Source of the DNA: Rehaibacterium terrae
Lineage (GTDB): Bacteria > Pseudomonadota > Gammaproteobacteria > Xanthomonadales > Xanthomonadaceae
DNA: 64,000 bases
Reading direction: 5' to 3'
NCBI RefSeq assembly: GCF_014202935.1
Contig: NZ_JACHHX010000010.1
Location: 45,882 to 109,881, forward strand
Shown one piece after another: positions 16,333 to 23,718 of the stretch; positions within the stretch are counted from its first letter, which is position 1; each line of letters begins with the position of its first letter. The position numbers and the translations under genes were made by a program. The notes beneath the pieces are model-generated. The model had not been told where the DNA came from. It saw nothing but the letters and a program-made list of their open reading frames with translations, and ran no database searches.

Positions 16333-16381
16333 GCGGATGATAGATTGCATGCCGAACAAGATTTCCTGATCGAGGGTTCCC

Positions 16382-16855
16382 GTGGACCTGGACCGAATCG
16401 ACTTCGCCCTCCTGCGGCTGCTGCGGAAGAATGCCCGGATGCCGAACAAGGCGCTGGCCGAACGGGTGGGCATCGCGCCGTCCACGGCGCTGGAACGGGT
16501 GCGGCGGTTGCGCGAGGCGCGGGCCATCGAGGGCTACCACGCCGAAATCGCCCCGGCCGCGGTCGGCATCGGCCTGCAGGCGCTGGTGGCGGTGCGGCTG
16601 GCGCGGCATTCGCGCGAGCTGGTCGACGGCTTCCACGACCATCTGCTGCGGCTGCCGGAAGTGCTGGCCTTCTACCATCTCGCCGGCGCCGACGACTTCC
16701 TGGTGCATGTCGGCGTGCGCGACGCGGAGCATCTGCGCGACTTCGCCCTGACCGCCTTCACCGAACGCCCCGAAGTGGCCCACATCGAGACGCGGCTGAT
16801 CTTCGAATTCCGGCGCAATCCCGAGCTGCCGGTGTACCGCCGCGCCGAGGCGTGA
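16382..16855 (+). CDS. Lrp/AsnC family transcriptional regulator
   Basis: 157 residues. The N-terminal helix-turn-helix (DLDRIDFALLRLLRKNARMPNKALAERVGIAPSTALERVRRLREARAI, given here in family order) is followed by the RAM ligand-binding domain (VGIGLQALVAVRL ... VLAFYHLAGADDFLVHVGVRD ... VAHIETRLIFE). Such proteins form octamers that sense amino acids. The start is a GTG at 16382. It is divergent from the Cys/Met PLP enzyme and is probably its local regulator; ligand unknown, though methionine or another sulfur amino acid is the natural guess. Confidence 0.92.
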   Translation: MDLDRIDFALLRLLRKNARMPNKALAERVGIAPSTALERVRRLREARAIEGYHAEIAPAAVGIGLQALVAVRLARHSRELVDGFHDHLLRLPEVLAFYHLAGADDFLVHVGVRDAEHLRDFALTAFTERPEVAHIETRLIFEFRRNPELPVYRRAEA

Positions 16856-16867
16856 GCCGCGCCGGCT

Positions 16868-17293
16868 TCACTGCGGGAACCACGGCGGCAGCTTGCCCTT
16901 GCCGCCATCCTTGAGCGCGCGGATTTGCCGGCGCGACTTCTTGTCCGGCCGTGTGGCCGGCGCGGCCAGCCCGGCGCCCGACAGCCGGCGCTGTTCGCGC
17001 TCGGCCTGGCGGCGTGCGCGGGAGGCTTCGCTTTCGCTGTAGAGCCGTTGCGCCAGCGGCGCCGGGCCGCGCTGCTCGCTGAGGCCGAGCACCTCGATCT
17101 CGTAGCGCTCGCCGGCGCGATTGACGACCAGCCGGTCACCCACCCGCACCGGCTTGGCGGGCTTGCCGCCGACGCCGTTGAGCTCGACCTTGCCACCCTC
17201 GACGGCCTGCTTGGCGAGGCTCCGGGTCTTGAAGAAGCGCGCGGCCCAGAGCCAGACATCCAGACGGACGGCGGCGGACGTGGAATCGTTCAT
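16868..17293 (-). CDS. hslR: S4-domain RNA-binding protein (HslR/Hsp15 family)
   Basis: 141 residues: an S4 RNA-binding fold at the N-terminus (VRLDVWLWAARFFKTRSLAKQAVEGGKVELNGVGGKPAKPVRVGDRL) and a basic tail (RARRQAEREQRRLSG, RPDKKSRRQIRALKDGGKGKLPPWF). In E. coli the homologue Hsp15 binds aborted 50S subunits that carry nascent chain-tRNA and helps recycle them. Length and tail fit the family. Its 3' end nearly meets the 3' end of the lrp gene (convergent, 12-base gap). No heat-shock promoter is obvious. Confidence 0.9.
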   Translation of the reverse strand: MNDSTSAAVRLDVWLWAARFFKTRSLAKQAVEGGKVELNGVGGKPAKPVRVGDRLVVNRAGERYEIEVLGLSEQRGPAPLAQRLYSESEASRARRQAEREQRRLSGAGLAAPATRPDKKSRRQIRALKDGGKGKLPPWFPQ

Positions 17294-17398
17294 CGGCGGC
17301 GGAACCCGGGCGAGACGGACTGGTGGAGCTGGGCGTGGATTGTCTCAAGTCCTGCCCCGACGTGCCGATACCGGAACAACGCAACCCGCCGGACCGCC

Positions 17399-18220
17399 AT
17401 GTCGAACGCCGCCCCGCGCCTGACTCCCGTCACGCCCGTCCCCCCGCAGGATCTGCACGACATCCTGCAGGAGTGGAGTCAGCTCATCACCGCATTGGCC
17501 AGCCTGATCCGCGAGAACGTCGAGGGCCTGCTGCCGGCCGTGTTCGGGCTGGCCAACCTGGCCAACCGGGCCAACGAGGCCCAGATCGACGCCGTCGGCC
17601 AGGCCCGCGAGGCCGAGGCCTCGCTGCGCGACCGCGCCTTTGCCCTGCGCGCCGCGCTGGCACCGCTGGCGCATGAGGTCGCCGCCCGCAAGGCCGACGC
17701 CAAACGCCAGTGCGTGCTCACCGAACGTGCCCGCGCGCTGCGCGCGCAGGCGCCCGAAGGCTCCGAGCTGGCCGACTTTCTCGACAGCCTGGTCGCCCAT
17801 GACGACGCCGTGCTCCCCGCCGCGCGCCGATTGTGCGAAACCGCCGAACGCACCGTGTTCGGCGTGCAGCACGCGCTCGACGCGCTCGATGCCGATCTCA
17901 GCCAAACCCACCAGCAACTGCACGACGACAGCGAGCAGCTGCAGGCCGCCGCCGCCCGCGTGCGGCAGTTCGCCGAGTCGAGCAAGCAGGCGATCGACCA
18001 ACTGATCCTGAAGCTGCAGTTCCAGGACCGCACCGACCAGATCCTGTCGCACCTGAAGACCGACTTCGAAAGCCTGAGCCGGTTGCTCAGCACCCTGGGC
18101 GAACAGCAGTTCGACGCCCGCGCCTGGCGCGAGGAGCGCACCCGCCGCTTCACCACCATCGAAGAACGCAGCGGCGGCCAGGCATTGAGCACCGACAGCG
18201 GCGATATCGAGTTGTTCTGA
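17399..18220 (+). CDS. Coiled-coil protein with chemotaxis-type FQDRTDQIL motif
   Basis: 273 residues, largely helical, no signal peptide or membrane segment, so cytosolic. Heptad-like stretches run from about residue 60 to 110 and 150 to 205. The C-terminal segment LILKLQFQDRTDQILSHLKTDFESLSRLL resembles the LQFQDRxxQIL box found in some chemoreceptor-like and CheZ-like proteins. I cannot assign a family with confidence; a role in signalling near the receptor array is a guess. The start at 17399 is the first ATG before the conserved part; the gene is divergent from hslR, with a short gap. Confidence 0.75.
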   Translation: MSNAAPRLTPVTPVPPQDLHDILQEWSQLITALASLIRENVEGLLPAVFGLANLANRANEAQIDAVGQAREAEASLRDRAFALRAALAPLAHEVAARKADAKRQCVLTERARALRAQAPEGSELADFLDSLVAHDDAVLPAARRLCETAERTVFGVQHALDALDADLSQTHQQLHDDSEQLQAAAARVRQFAESSKQAIDQLILKLQFQDRTDQILSHLKTDFESLSRLLSTLGEQQFDARAWREERTRRFTTIEERSGGQALSTDSGDIELF

Positions 18221-18224
18221 GAGC

Positions 18225-18284
18225 CGGGACCGGGAACAAGCATCACACCGTCGTCATTCCCGCGAAAGCGGGAACCGGATGACT
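18225..18284 (+). repeat. Dispersed hairpin element, copy B (coiled-coil gene/htpG gap)
   Basis: GGGACCGGGAACAAGCATCACACCG, then CGTCATTCCCGCGAAAGCGGGAA with an intact TTCCCGC-GAAA-GCGGGAA hairpin. It lies immediately after the coiled-coil gene's stop, between two convergent genes. Confidence 0.75.
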
Positions 18285-18326
18285 TGGCGACCGGCGCAAG
18301 CGTGCCATCCGGCGCTTTCGCGGCGA

Positions 18327-18354
18327 CGAGGCGGCGTCGGCCGACGCCGCCTCG
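18327..18354. other. 28-base perfect palindrome downstream of htpG
   Basis: The sequence from 18327 to 18354 is fully self-complementary (cgaggcggcgtcgg / ccgacgccgcctcg). It lies 15 bases past the htpG stop on the minus strand. It could act as an RNA 3' end for either convergent gene, but no T-run follows on either side. Confidence 0.45.
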
Positions 18355-18368
18355 CATTCGGGATGCCG

Positions 18369-20234
18369 TCAGCCTTCGCCGGCGATCAGCCGGCTGGTGC
18401 GGGCGATGAAGGCGGCCGGATCGTCGAGCGCCCCGCCCTCGGCCAGTTGCGCCTGCTCCAGCAGCAGCCAACCCAGATCCGCGGCACGGGCGTCGTCGCT
18501 CTCGCCGGCCAGCCGCTTCACCAGCGCGTGTGACGGGTTGATCTCGAGGATCGGCCGGGCGGCCGGGATGTCGTGGCCGGCGGCCCTGAGCAGCCGCTGC
18601 ATGTGCAGGGCCATGTCGTGCTCGTCGAGCACGACGCAGGACGGCGAGGTGGTCAGGCGCGCGGACACGCGCACGTCCCTCACCGCGTCGCCGAGGATGC
18701 CCTTGAGCCGCGCCACGACCCCTTCGGCCTCCTTGGCCGCCTGCTCGCGCGCCGCCCGGTCGGCGGACTCGCCAAGCTCGTCCAGGTCGAGCTCGCCCTT
18801 GGCGACATTGCGCAGGCGCTTGCCGGCGTACTCGTGCAGGTAACCCGAAATCCATTCGTCGATGCGCTCATGCATCAGCAGCACCTCGACGCCGCGCGCC
18901 TTGAGCGCCTCCAGCTGAGGGCTGTTGCGGGCTGCATTCCAGCCATCGGCGGTGAGGTAGTAGATGTCCTCCTGCCCGGCCGCCATGCGGCCGATGTACT
19001 CGTCCAGCGACACCAGCTGCCCGGGGCTTTCGCTGCGGGTGGAGGCAAAGCGCAGCAGCTTGAGCACACGCTCGCGGTTGCCGGCGTCCTCGGCCACGCC
19101 CTCCTTCAGCGTGGCGCCGAACTCGCGCCAGAAGCCGGCGTACTTCTCCGGCTCGTCCCTGGCCAGCCTGTCGAGCAGGTCGAGCACGCGACGGGTCAGC
19201 GCGCCCTTGATGCGCTCGACCTGGCGGCTTTCCTGCAGGATCTCGCGGCTGACATTGAGCGGCAGATCGTCGGAATCGACCACGCCGCGCACGAAGCGCA
19301 AATAAGCCGGCAGCATCTGCGCGCTGGCGTCCATGATGAAGACGCGCTTGATGTAGAGCTTGAGCCCCTTGCGTTCGTCGCGGGAGAACTGGAAGTCGAA
19401 CGGCGCCCGCGCCGGCACGTACAGCAGACAGGTGAAGTTCTGATTGCCCTCGACGCGATGATGCGCCCACGCCAGCGCCTCGCCGAAATCATGCGCCACG
19501 TGCTTGTAGAAGCTCTGATAGTCGCTGTCGGTCAGCTCGTTCTTCGGCCGCATCCACAGCGCCGAAGCCTGGTTGACCGTCTCCATTTCGTCGCTGTCCG
19601 GCTTGCGCATGCGGATCGGGAATCCGATGTGGTCCGAGTAGGTCCGGATCAGCGAGCGAAGCTTCCACTCGTCGAGGTAGCCGTCCTCGCCCTCGCGCAG
19701 ATGCAGCGTGACGGTGGTGCCCCGCGGCGCGTCTTCCGGGCCTTCGGAGACGGTGAACTGGCCGTCGCCGGTCGATTCCCACACGAACGCCTCGGACGCA
19801 CCGGCCTTGCGCGAGGTCACCGTCACCCGGTCGGCGACGATGAAGGCCGAATAGAAGCCGACACCGAACTGGCCGATCAGGCTCAGATCGGCCTTCCGCC
19901 CTTCGGCGATGGCCTCCAGAAACCTGCGCGTGCCCGAGCGCGCCACCGTGCCCAGGTTCTCGATCAGTTCCTGCTTGCTCATGCCGATGCCGGTATCGCG
20001 CACGCTCAGGGTGCGGGCCGCCTTGTCGGCATGGATCTCGATCTTCAGGCCGGGCTCGTCGCCGTACAGCCCCGGATCCTGCAGCGCCTCGAAGCGCAGC
20101 TTGTCGCAGGCGTCGGAGGCATTGGACACCAGCTCGCGCAGGAAGATGTCCTTGTTCGAGTACATCGAATGGATGACGAGCTGCAGCACCTGCTGCACCT
20201 CGGCCTGGAAATGATGGGTTTCGGTCGCAGTCAT
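18369..20234 (-). CDS. htpG: Chaperone protein HtpG (Hsp90)
   Basis: 621 residues, the normal size of bacterial Hsp90 without the eukaryotic acidic linker. The GHKL ATPase domain holds YSNKDIFLRELVSNASDA (Mg/ATP Asn), DTGIGM and GQFGVGFYSAFIVAD; the middle and C-terminal dimerisation domains follow. HtpG is an ATP-dependent cytosolic chaperone that works with DnaK on stress-damaged clients. The start at 20234 agrees with the conserved N-terminus (ETHHFQAEVQQVLQLVIHSMYSN). A well-placed sigma-32 type promoter lies 35-63 bases upstream, so heat induction is expected. Convergent with the coiled-coil gene. Confidence 0.98.
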   Translation of the reverse strand: MTATETHHFQAEVQQVLQLVIHSMYSNKDIFLRELVSNASDACDKLRFEALQDPGLYGDEPGLKIEIHADKAARTLSVRDTGIGMSKQELIENLGTVARSGTRRFLEAIAEGRKADLSLIGQFGVGFYSAFIVADRVTVTSRKAGASEAFVWESTGDGQFTVSEGPEDAPRGTTVTLHLREGEDGYLDEWKLRSLIRTYSDHIGFPIRMRKPDSDEMETVNQASALWMRPKNELTDSDYQSFYKHVAHDFGEALAWAHHRVEGNQNFTCLLYVPARAPFDFQFSRDERKGLKLYIKRVFIMDASAQMLPAYLRFVRGVVDSDDLPLNVSREILQESRQVERIKGALTRRVLDLLDRLARDEPEKYAGFWREFGATLKEGVAEDAGNRERVLKLLRFASTRSESPGQLVSLDEYIGRMAAGQEDIYYLTADGWNAARNSPQLEALKARGVEVLLMHERIDEWISGYLHEYAGKRLRNVAKGELDLDELGESADRAAREQAAKEAEGVVARLKGILGDAVRDVRVSARLTTSPSCVVLDEHDMALHMQRLLRAAGHDIPAARPILEINPSHALVKRLAGESDDARAADLGWLLLEQAQLAEGGALDDPAAFIARTSRLIAGEG

Positions 20235-20268
20235 CGCTCGATCCCTGGTCGATGGGCGGATGCGGCGG

Positions 20269-20297
20269 AGATGGTGTGCGCGGCCGGCGCTTTCAAG
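20269..20297 (-). promoter_or_regulatory. sigma-32 (RpoH) heat-shock promoter of htpG
   Basis: On the minus strand CTTGAAA (20291-20297), a 14-base spacer and CACCATCT (20269-20276) match the RpoH consensus CTTGAAA-N11-16-CCCCATNT at nearly every position. The predicted start is about 28 bases before the htpG ATG. Confidence 0.75.
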
Positions 20298-20459
20298 CGC
20301 CCACGGGACCGGCGCTGGGCAGGGGCCGGCGTGCTCGTCGGCGATCCGCGCCTGCCTCCCACGGTCGGTCGCCCTTCCGCAGTTGCGCTTCGCTTCGCTC
20401 ACTGTGGCCAGCTCACGGGAGGACTTGCACCTCCAAGAGTGCGCCCGTGCCGGGCGCAC
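20298..20459 (-). mobile_element. 5' remnant of a group II intron (domain I only, no reverse transcriptase)
   Basis: On the minus strand the sequence begins GTGCGCCCGGCACGGGCGCA, matching the GUGYG 5' end of group II introns, and continues with a GGAGG-TGCAAGT-CCTCC hairpin (20418-20434) and GC-rich stems typical of domain I. It begins directly after the T-run of the upstream gene's intrinsic terminator, the insertion preference of bacterial class C introns. No maturase frame and no domain V/VI pattern are present, so it is a dead fragment; the 3' limit is uncertain and is set here at the htpG promoter. Family assignment is from memory of the consensus, not from a search. Confidence 0.55.
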
Positions 20460-20494
20460 AAAAACGAACGGCCGGCGGGTCGCCCGCCGGCCGT
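20460..20494 (-). terminator. Intrinsic terminator of the FKBP-type isomerase gene
   Basis: On the minus strand a 12-bp stem (acggccggcggg / cccgccggccgt, loop CGA) is followed by TCGTTTTT, 31 bases past the stop codon. The putative intron fragment starts at the next base. Confidence 0.85.
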
Positions 20495-20525
20495 CATCGA
20501 ACGCGTCACGTCCGGATCATCCGGA

Positions 20526-21227
20526 TTACTTGACCACTTCCAGCAGCTCGACCTCGAACACCAGCGTCTGGTTGGGGCCGATCGGGCCCGGCGTGCCGCG
20601 ATCGCCGTAGGCCAGGTTGCCGGGAATCCAGAACTTGTATTTGGCACCGACCGGCATCAACTGCACGCCCTCGGTCCAGCCCGGGATGACCTGGTTGAGC
20701 GCGAACTGCGCCGGCTGGCCGCGATCGTACGAGCTGTCGAACTTGGTGCCGTCCAGCAGCGTGCCGGCGTAGTGCACCCGCACGGTGTCGGTGGCAGTCG
20801 GCCTGGGACCGTTGCCTTGGCGGATCACCTGATACTGCAGCCCCGAAGCGGTGGTCTGTACGCCCGGCTTGTCCTTGTTGGCGGCAAGGAAAGCCTCGCC
20901 TTCGCGCAGGTTCTTCTCCGCCAGCGCCTGCTGCTCGGCGGCCTGCTTCTGCTGCAGCTTCTGCATGAAGGCGGCGCGCACGGCCTCGCCTTCCTCATCG
21001 GTCATCAGCGGCTTGCCGCCGGCGAGCACGGTCTGGATCGCCTGCGCCAGCACGGCCGGATCCAGCTCGTCCCGGATCGGCGTCAGCGAGCGGGCGACAT
21101 CCATGCCGACCATGTAGCTGACCTTGTCTTTTTCGGTTTCCAGCTTGTCCTTGGCGAACGCGGTACCGGCAGCGAGGGCGGCGGTCACGGCCAGCGCCGT
21201 CGCGCTGTGACGCAGAAACGACTTCAT
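20526..21227 (-). CDS. FKBP-type peptidyl-prolyl cis-trans isomerase (FkpA/Mip-like, periplasmic)
   Basis: 233 residues: signal peptide (MKSFLRHSATALAVTAALAAGTAFA, cleavage near residue 24), an N-terminal helical dimerisation domain (KVSYMVGMDVARSL to the Gln/Ala-rich QKLQQKQAAEQQALAEKN), and a C-terminal FKBP domain (VRVHYAGTLLDGTKFDSSYDRGQPAQFALNQVIPGWTEGVQLMPVGAKYKFWIP ending VFEVELLEV). It catalyses proline isomerisation and has chaperone activity on periplasmic and outer-membrane proteins; in pathogens the Mip branch aids infection. Start 21227 has AGGAGA upstream. Its own promoter and terminator make it a single-gene unit. Confidence 0.96.
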   Translation of the reverse strand: MKSFLRHSATALAVTAALAAGTAFAKDKLETEKDKVSYMVGMDVARSLTPIRDELDPAVLAQAIQTVLAGGKPLMTDEEGEAVRAAFMQKLQQKQAAEQQALAEKNLREGEAFLAANKDKPGVQTTASGLQYQVIRQGNGPRPTATDTVRVHYAGTLLDGTKFDSSYDRGQPAQFALNQVIPGWTEGVQLMPVGAKYKFWIPGNLAYGDRGTPGPIGPNQTLVFEVELLEVVK

Positions 21228-21282
21228 GTGGGGAATTCTCCTGGGGATGGGCGCCGGTATCCGCCCGGCGCGGGCGTGATGT

Positions 21283-21311
21283 ATTGTCGCGGTCCGCATC
21301 GACCGGAGCAA
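21283..21311 (-). promoter_or_regulatory. Candidate sigma-70 promoter of the FKBP gene
   Basis: TTGCTC (21306-21311) and GACAAT (21283-21288) on the minus strand with a 17-base spacer, about 56 bases before the start codon. Confidence 0.4.
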
Positions 21312-21485
21312 ACGCAGACGGATTGGACGCCGCCGCGCGGCACCGGTCCCGCGCCGCCCACGCCGGGTTCAGGCGCCGGTCGGTTACGACTCGAAAACCC
21401 GCGGACGGGCATGGCGTGCCCGACCCGCGATCGGCCACCGGCCACCGACCGGCGGCCCGCACAGAGCCGGGAGAATCCCCGGGCC

Positions 21486-22055
21486 TCAGGACCCGGGGGC
21501 CGGCGCCGCCAGCAGGCGCTCGATCTCGCCGACCAGCCCGGCGTCGTCGGGCGCGGTGCGGCTGCCGAAGCTGCCCACCACCCGGCCCTCGCGGTCGATC
21601 AGGTACTTGTGGAAATTCCAGGCCGGCGCCTGACCGGTTTCGGCCGCCAGCCGCCGGTACAGGGCCGTGGCCTCGCGGCCTTTGACATGCACCTTCTCGA
21701 ACATCGGGAACTTCACGCCATAGGTGAGCGTGCAGAACTCCCGGATTTCCTCTTCGGTTCCCGGCTCCTGGCCCATGAAGTCGTTGGAGGGGAATCCCAC
21801 GACCGAGAAGCCGCGATCGCGGTACTTCTGGTGCAGGGCTTCCAGGCCCTCGTACTGCGGCGTGAAGCCACACTTGCTGGCGGTGTTGACCACCAGCAGC
21901 ACCTGGCCGGCGAAGCGTTCGGCCAGGTTCACCCGCTCCTGGCCGGCCAGCGGCCGGTATTCGAGGTCGAGCAGCGTCCCGCCAGCGAGCGCCGGGGAGG
22001 CGGCCAACAGCCCGACCACCATGGAAAAAACCATTTTTTTCAATGAGCTGCGCAT
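21486..22055 (-). CDS. Glutathione peroxidase family protein, exported
   Basis: 189 residues with a signal peptide (LKKMVFSMVVGLLAASPALA). The peroxidatic cysteine C62 is in NTASKCGFTPQYEGL, with the family blocks VVGFPSNDFMGQEPGT and the catalytic Trp-Asn pair in APAWNFHKYLIDREG. It is a cysteine rather than selenocysteine form and most bacterial homologues use thioredoxin or glutathione to reduce peroxides. The periplasmic location is unusual but not rare in this group. Downstream of it, the 258-base gap to the FKBP gene holds only the FKBP promoter and GC-rich sequence. Confidence 0.95.
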   Translation of the reverse strand: MRSSLKKMVFSMVVGLLAASPALAGGTLLDLEYRPLAGQERVNLAERFAGQVLLVVNTASKCGFTPQYEGLEALHQKYRDRGFSVVGFPSNDFMGQEPGTEEEIREFCTLTYGVKFPMFEKVHVKGREATALYRRLAAETGQAPAWNFHKYLIDREGRVVGSFGSRTAPDDAGLVGEIERLLAAPAPGS

Positions 22056-22140
22056 TTTCGTGTCCTGCTGGGTCGAAGGGATGCGGGATCCGCGAAGCGG
22101 GCCATGACTTCAGTTTGCCTGCCTGGACGTGCAGAGGGTG

Positions 22141-22168
22141 TTGACCGAAGCCGTTTAGGTGTTATACT
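22141..22168 (+). promoter_or_regulatory. Promoter of the GntR-ABC-DUF4097 operon
   Basis: TTGACC (22141-22146), a 16-base spacer and TATACT (22163-22168), 58 bases before the first start codon. It is a strong sigma-70 match by the standards of this genome. Confidence 0.65.
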
Positions 22169-22181
22169 TACATACAACACC
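22158..22181. promoter_or_regulatory. Candidate operator of the YtrA-type GntR repressor
   Basis: GGTGTTATACTT / ACATACAACACC is an imperfect palindrome (9 of 12 pairs) that covers the -10 hexamer. YtrA-family repressors bind inverted repeats of this GGTGT...ACACC kind in their own promoters, so autorepression of the operon is likely. Confidence 0.5.
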
Positions 22182-22225
22182 GGCTCGCACAGACAGCGAT
22201 CGGCGTATCCCCGAGGGAGAAAGCC

Positions 22226-22486
22226 ATGCACACCCGCCCCACAAGCATCCTGGCCGCCCTGGTCGCCATCGCCGCCTTCGCGGTCGTTGCCGTCCTGACC
22301 GGCGGCCGGCCGGTGGTCGGCGCCGCCTCCGGTGGCACCGAACCTTCCGACAGCGTACTGGAAACCGTGGAGCTTGCCCGCGAGCGGCTCGGGCAGGTCG
22401 AACTGCGCGGCCGTCAGAGCCTGCGCCTGCAGCTGACCATGCCCTATTTCTCGTTCGGCGGCCGGCAACCGCGCCAGGAGACCTGA
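22226..22486 (+). CDS. Small single-pass membrane or exported protein, first gene of the GntR-ABC operon
   Basis: 86 residues: one hydrophobic segment (SILAALVAIAAFAVVAVLTGG, about residues 7-27), then a polar region with VLETVELARERLGQVELRGRQSLRLQLTMPYFSFG. GGGAG precedes the ATG, and the stop lies three bases before the GntR start, so it belongs to the operon. I recognise no family. Its position between promoter and repressor suggests it contributes to the export system, perhaps as an accessory or sensed subunit. Confidence 0.65.
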   Translation: MHTRPTSILAALVAIAAFAVVAVLTGGRPVVGAASGGTEPSDSVLETVELARERLGQVELRGRQSLRLQLTMPYFSFGGRQPRQET

Positions 22487-22489
22487 TCC

Positions 22490-22861
22490 ATGACCGTCAC
22501 CTGGAACGACACCACGCCGATCTACCTGCAACTGAAGGAGCGCGTGGTCGCGATGATCCTCGACGGGGTGCTCAAGCCCGGCGATGCCCTGCCCTCGGTG
22601 CGGCAGGTCGCGGCCGATTTCCAGCTGAACCCGATCACCGTCTCCCGCGCCTATCAGGAGCTGGTGGACGAATCACTGGTCGAGAAACGAAGGGGACTGG
22701 GCATGTACGTCAACGACGGCGCACGCGAGAAACTGCTCTCCAGCGAGCGCGAACGCTTCCTGCACGAGGAATGGCCGATGGTGGTCGAGCGCATCCGGCG
22801 CCTCGGCCTGCGCATGGACGAGCTGGTGCAAGCGGCCGAACGGGCCGGGGAGAAGGCGTGA
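22490..22861 (+). CDS. GntR family transcriptional regulator (YtrA subfamily)
   Basis: 123 residues: winged helix-turn-helix (PIYLQLKERVVAMILDGVLKPGDALPSVRQVAADFQLNPITVSRAYQELVDESLVEKRRGLGMYV) and a short helical C-terminal part (~50 residues), the hallmark of the YtrA subfamily, which lacks a separate ligand domain. YtrA-type repressors control adjacent ABC transporter genes and often respond to cell-wall stress. Its stop overlaps the start of the ATPase gene by one base (TGATG). A matching palindrome covers the operon promoter. Confidence 0.93.
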   Translation: MTVTWNDTTPIYLQLKERVVAMILDGVLKPGDALPSVRQVAADFQLNPITVSRAYQELVDESLVEKRRGLGMYVNDGAREKLLSSERERFLHEEWPMVVERIRRLGLRMDELVQAAERAGEKA

Positions 22862-23718
22862 TGAGCGCCGTCGTCTCCGCCCGCGGCCTGAGCAAGCGCT
22901 ACCGGAACAAGATCGCGCTGGACCGCGTCGATTTCGACATCGCGCCCGGCCGCATCCTCGGCCTGATCGGCCCCAACGGCGCCGGCAAGACCACCGCGCT
23001 CAAGGCGATCCTCGGGCTGATCCCCTTCGAGGGCGAGCTCAAGGTGCTCGGTTACGACCCGCGCACGCAGCGCGACGCGCTGATGCGCGAGGTCTGCTTC
23101 ATCGCCGATGTCGCCGTGCTGCCGCGCTGGATGCGCGTGTGGCAGGCCATCGAGTTCGTCGAGGGCGTGCACCCGAAGTTCGACCGCAGCAAGTGCGAGG
23201 CCTTCCTCTCCCACACCCAGGTCAAGCCGCACCTGAGGGTAAAGGAGCTGTCCAAGGGCATGATCGTGCAGTTGCACCTGGCGCTGGTGATGGCGATCGA
23301 CGCCCGGCTGCTGGTGCTCGACGAGCCCACGCTGGGGCTGGACATCCTCTACCGCAAGCAGTTCTACCAGAACCTGCTCGAGGACTACTTCGACCACGAC
23401 AAGACGATCATCGTCACCACCCACCAGGTCGAGGAGATCGAGCACATCCTCACCGACCTGATGTTCATCCGCGACGGCAGGATCTCGCTGTCGGCGACGA
23501 TGGACGAAATCGGCGAACGCTTCACCGAGGTGATGGTGCCGCCCGACAAGGCCGAGGCCGCCCGCGCGCTGGCACCGCTCGACGAGCGCCAGGTGTTCGG
23601 CAAGTCGGTCTTCCTGTTCGACGGCGTCGAGCGCGCGCGGCTGTCCGCCCTCGGCGAGCTGCGCACCCCCGGCATCGCCGACCTGTTCGTCGCCACCATG
23701 AAGGGAGCCTACGCATGA
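22861..23718 (+). CDS. ABC transporter ATP-binding protein
   Basis: 285 residues. Walker A GPNGAGKTTALK, a signature-like VKELSKGMIVQLHLAL, Walker B LLVLDEPTLGLD and switch His in IIVTTHQVEEIEH are all present; the C-terminal ~70 residues form the small extra domain seen in BcrA/YtrB-like ATPases. The signature is LSKGM rather than LSGGQ, as in several YtrB-like proteins. It powers the permease encoded next, with a 4-base ATGA overlap. Substrate unknown; YtrA-linked systems usually handle cationic or lipid-active compounds. Confidence 0.95.
   Translation: MSAVVSARGLSKRYRNKIALDRVDFDIAPGRILGLIGPNGAGKTTALKAILGLIPFEGELKVLGYDPRTQRDALMREVCFIADVAVLPRWMRVWQAIEFVEGVHPKFDRSKCEAFLSHTQVKPHLRVKELSKGMIVQLHLALVMAIDARLLVLDEPTLGLDILYRKQFYQNLLEDYFDHDKTIIVTTHQVEEIEHILTDLMFIRDGRISLSATMDEIGERFTEVMVPPDKAEAARALAPLDERQVFGKSVFLFDGVERARLSALGELRTPGIADLFVATMKGAYA

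Noticed and set aside
18573..22046. Open frame of 1157 codons across htpG, FKBP and gpx on the opposite strand
   Set aside because: It runs antisense through three real genes and their gaps, with no domain pattern or ribosome site.
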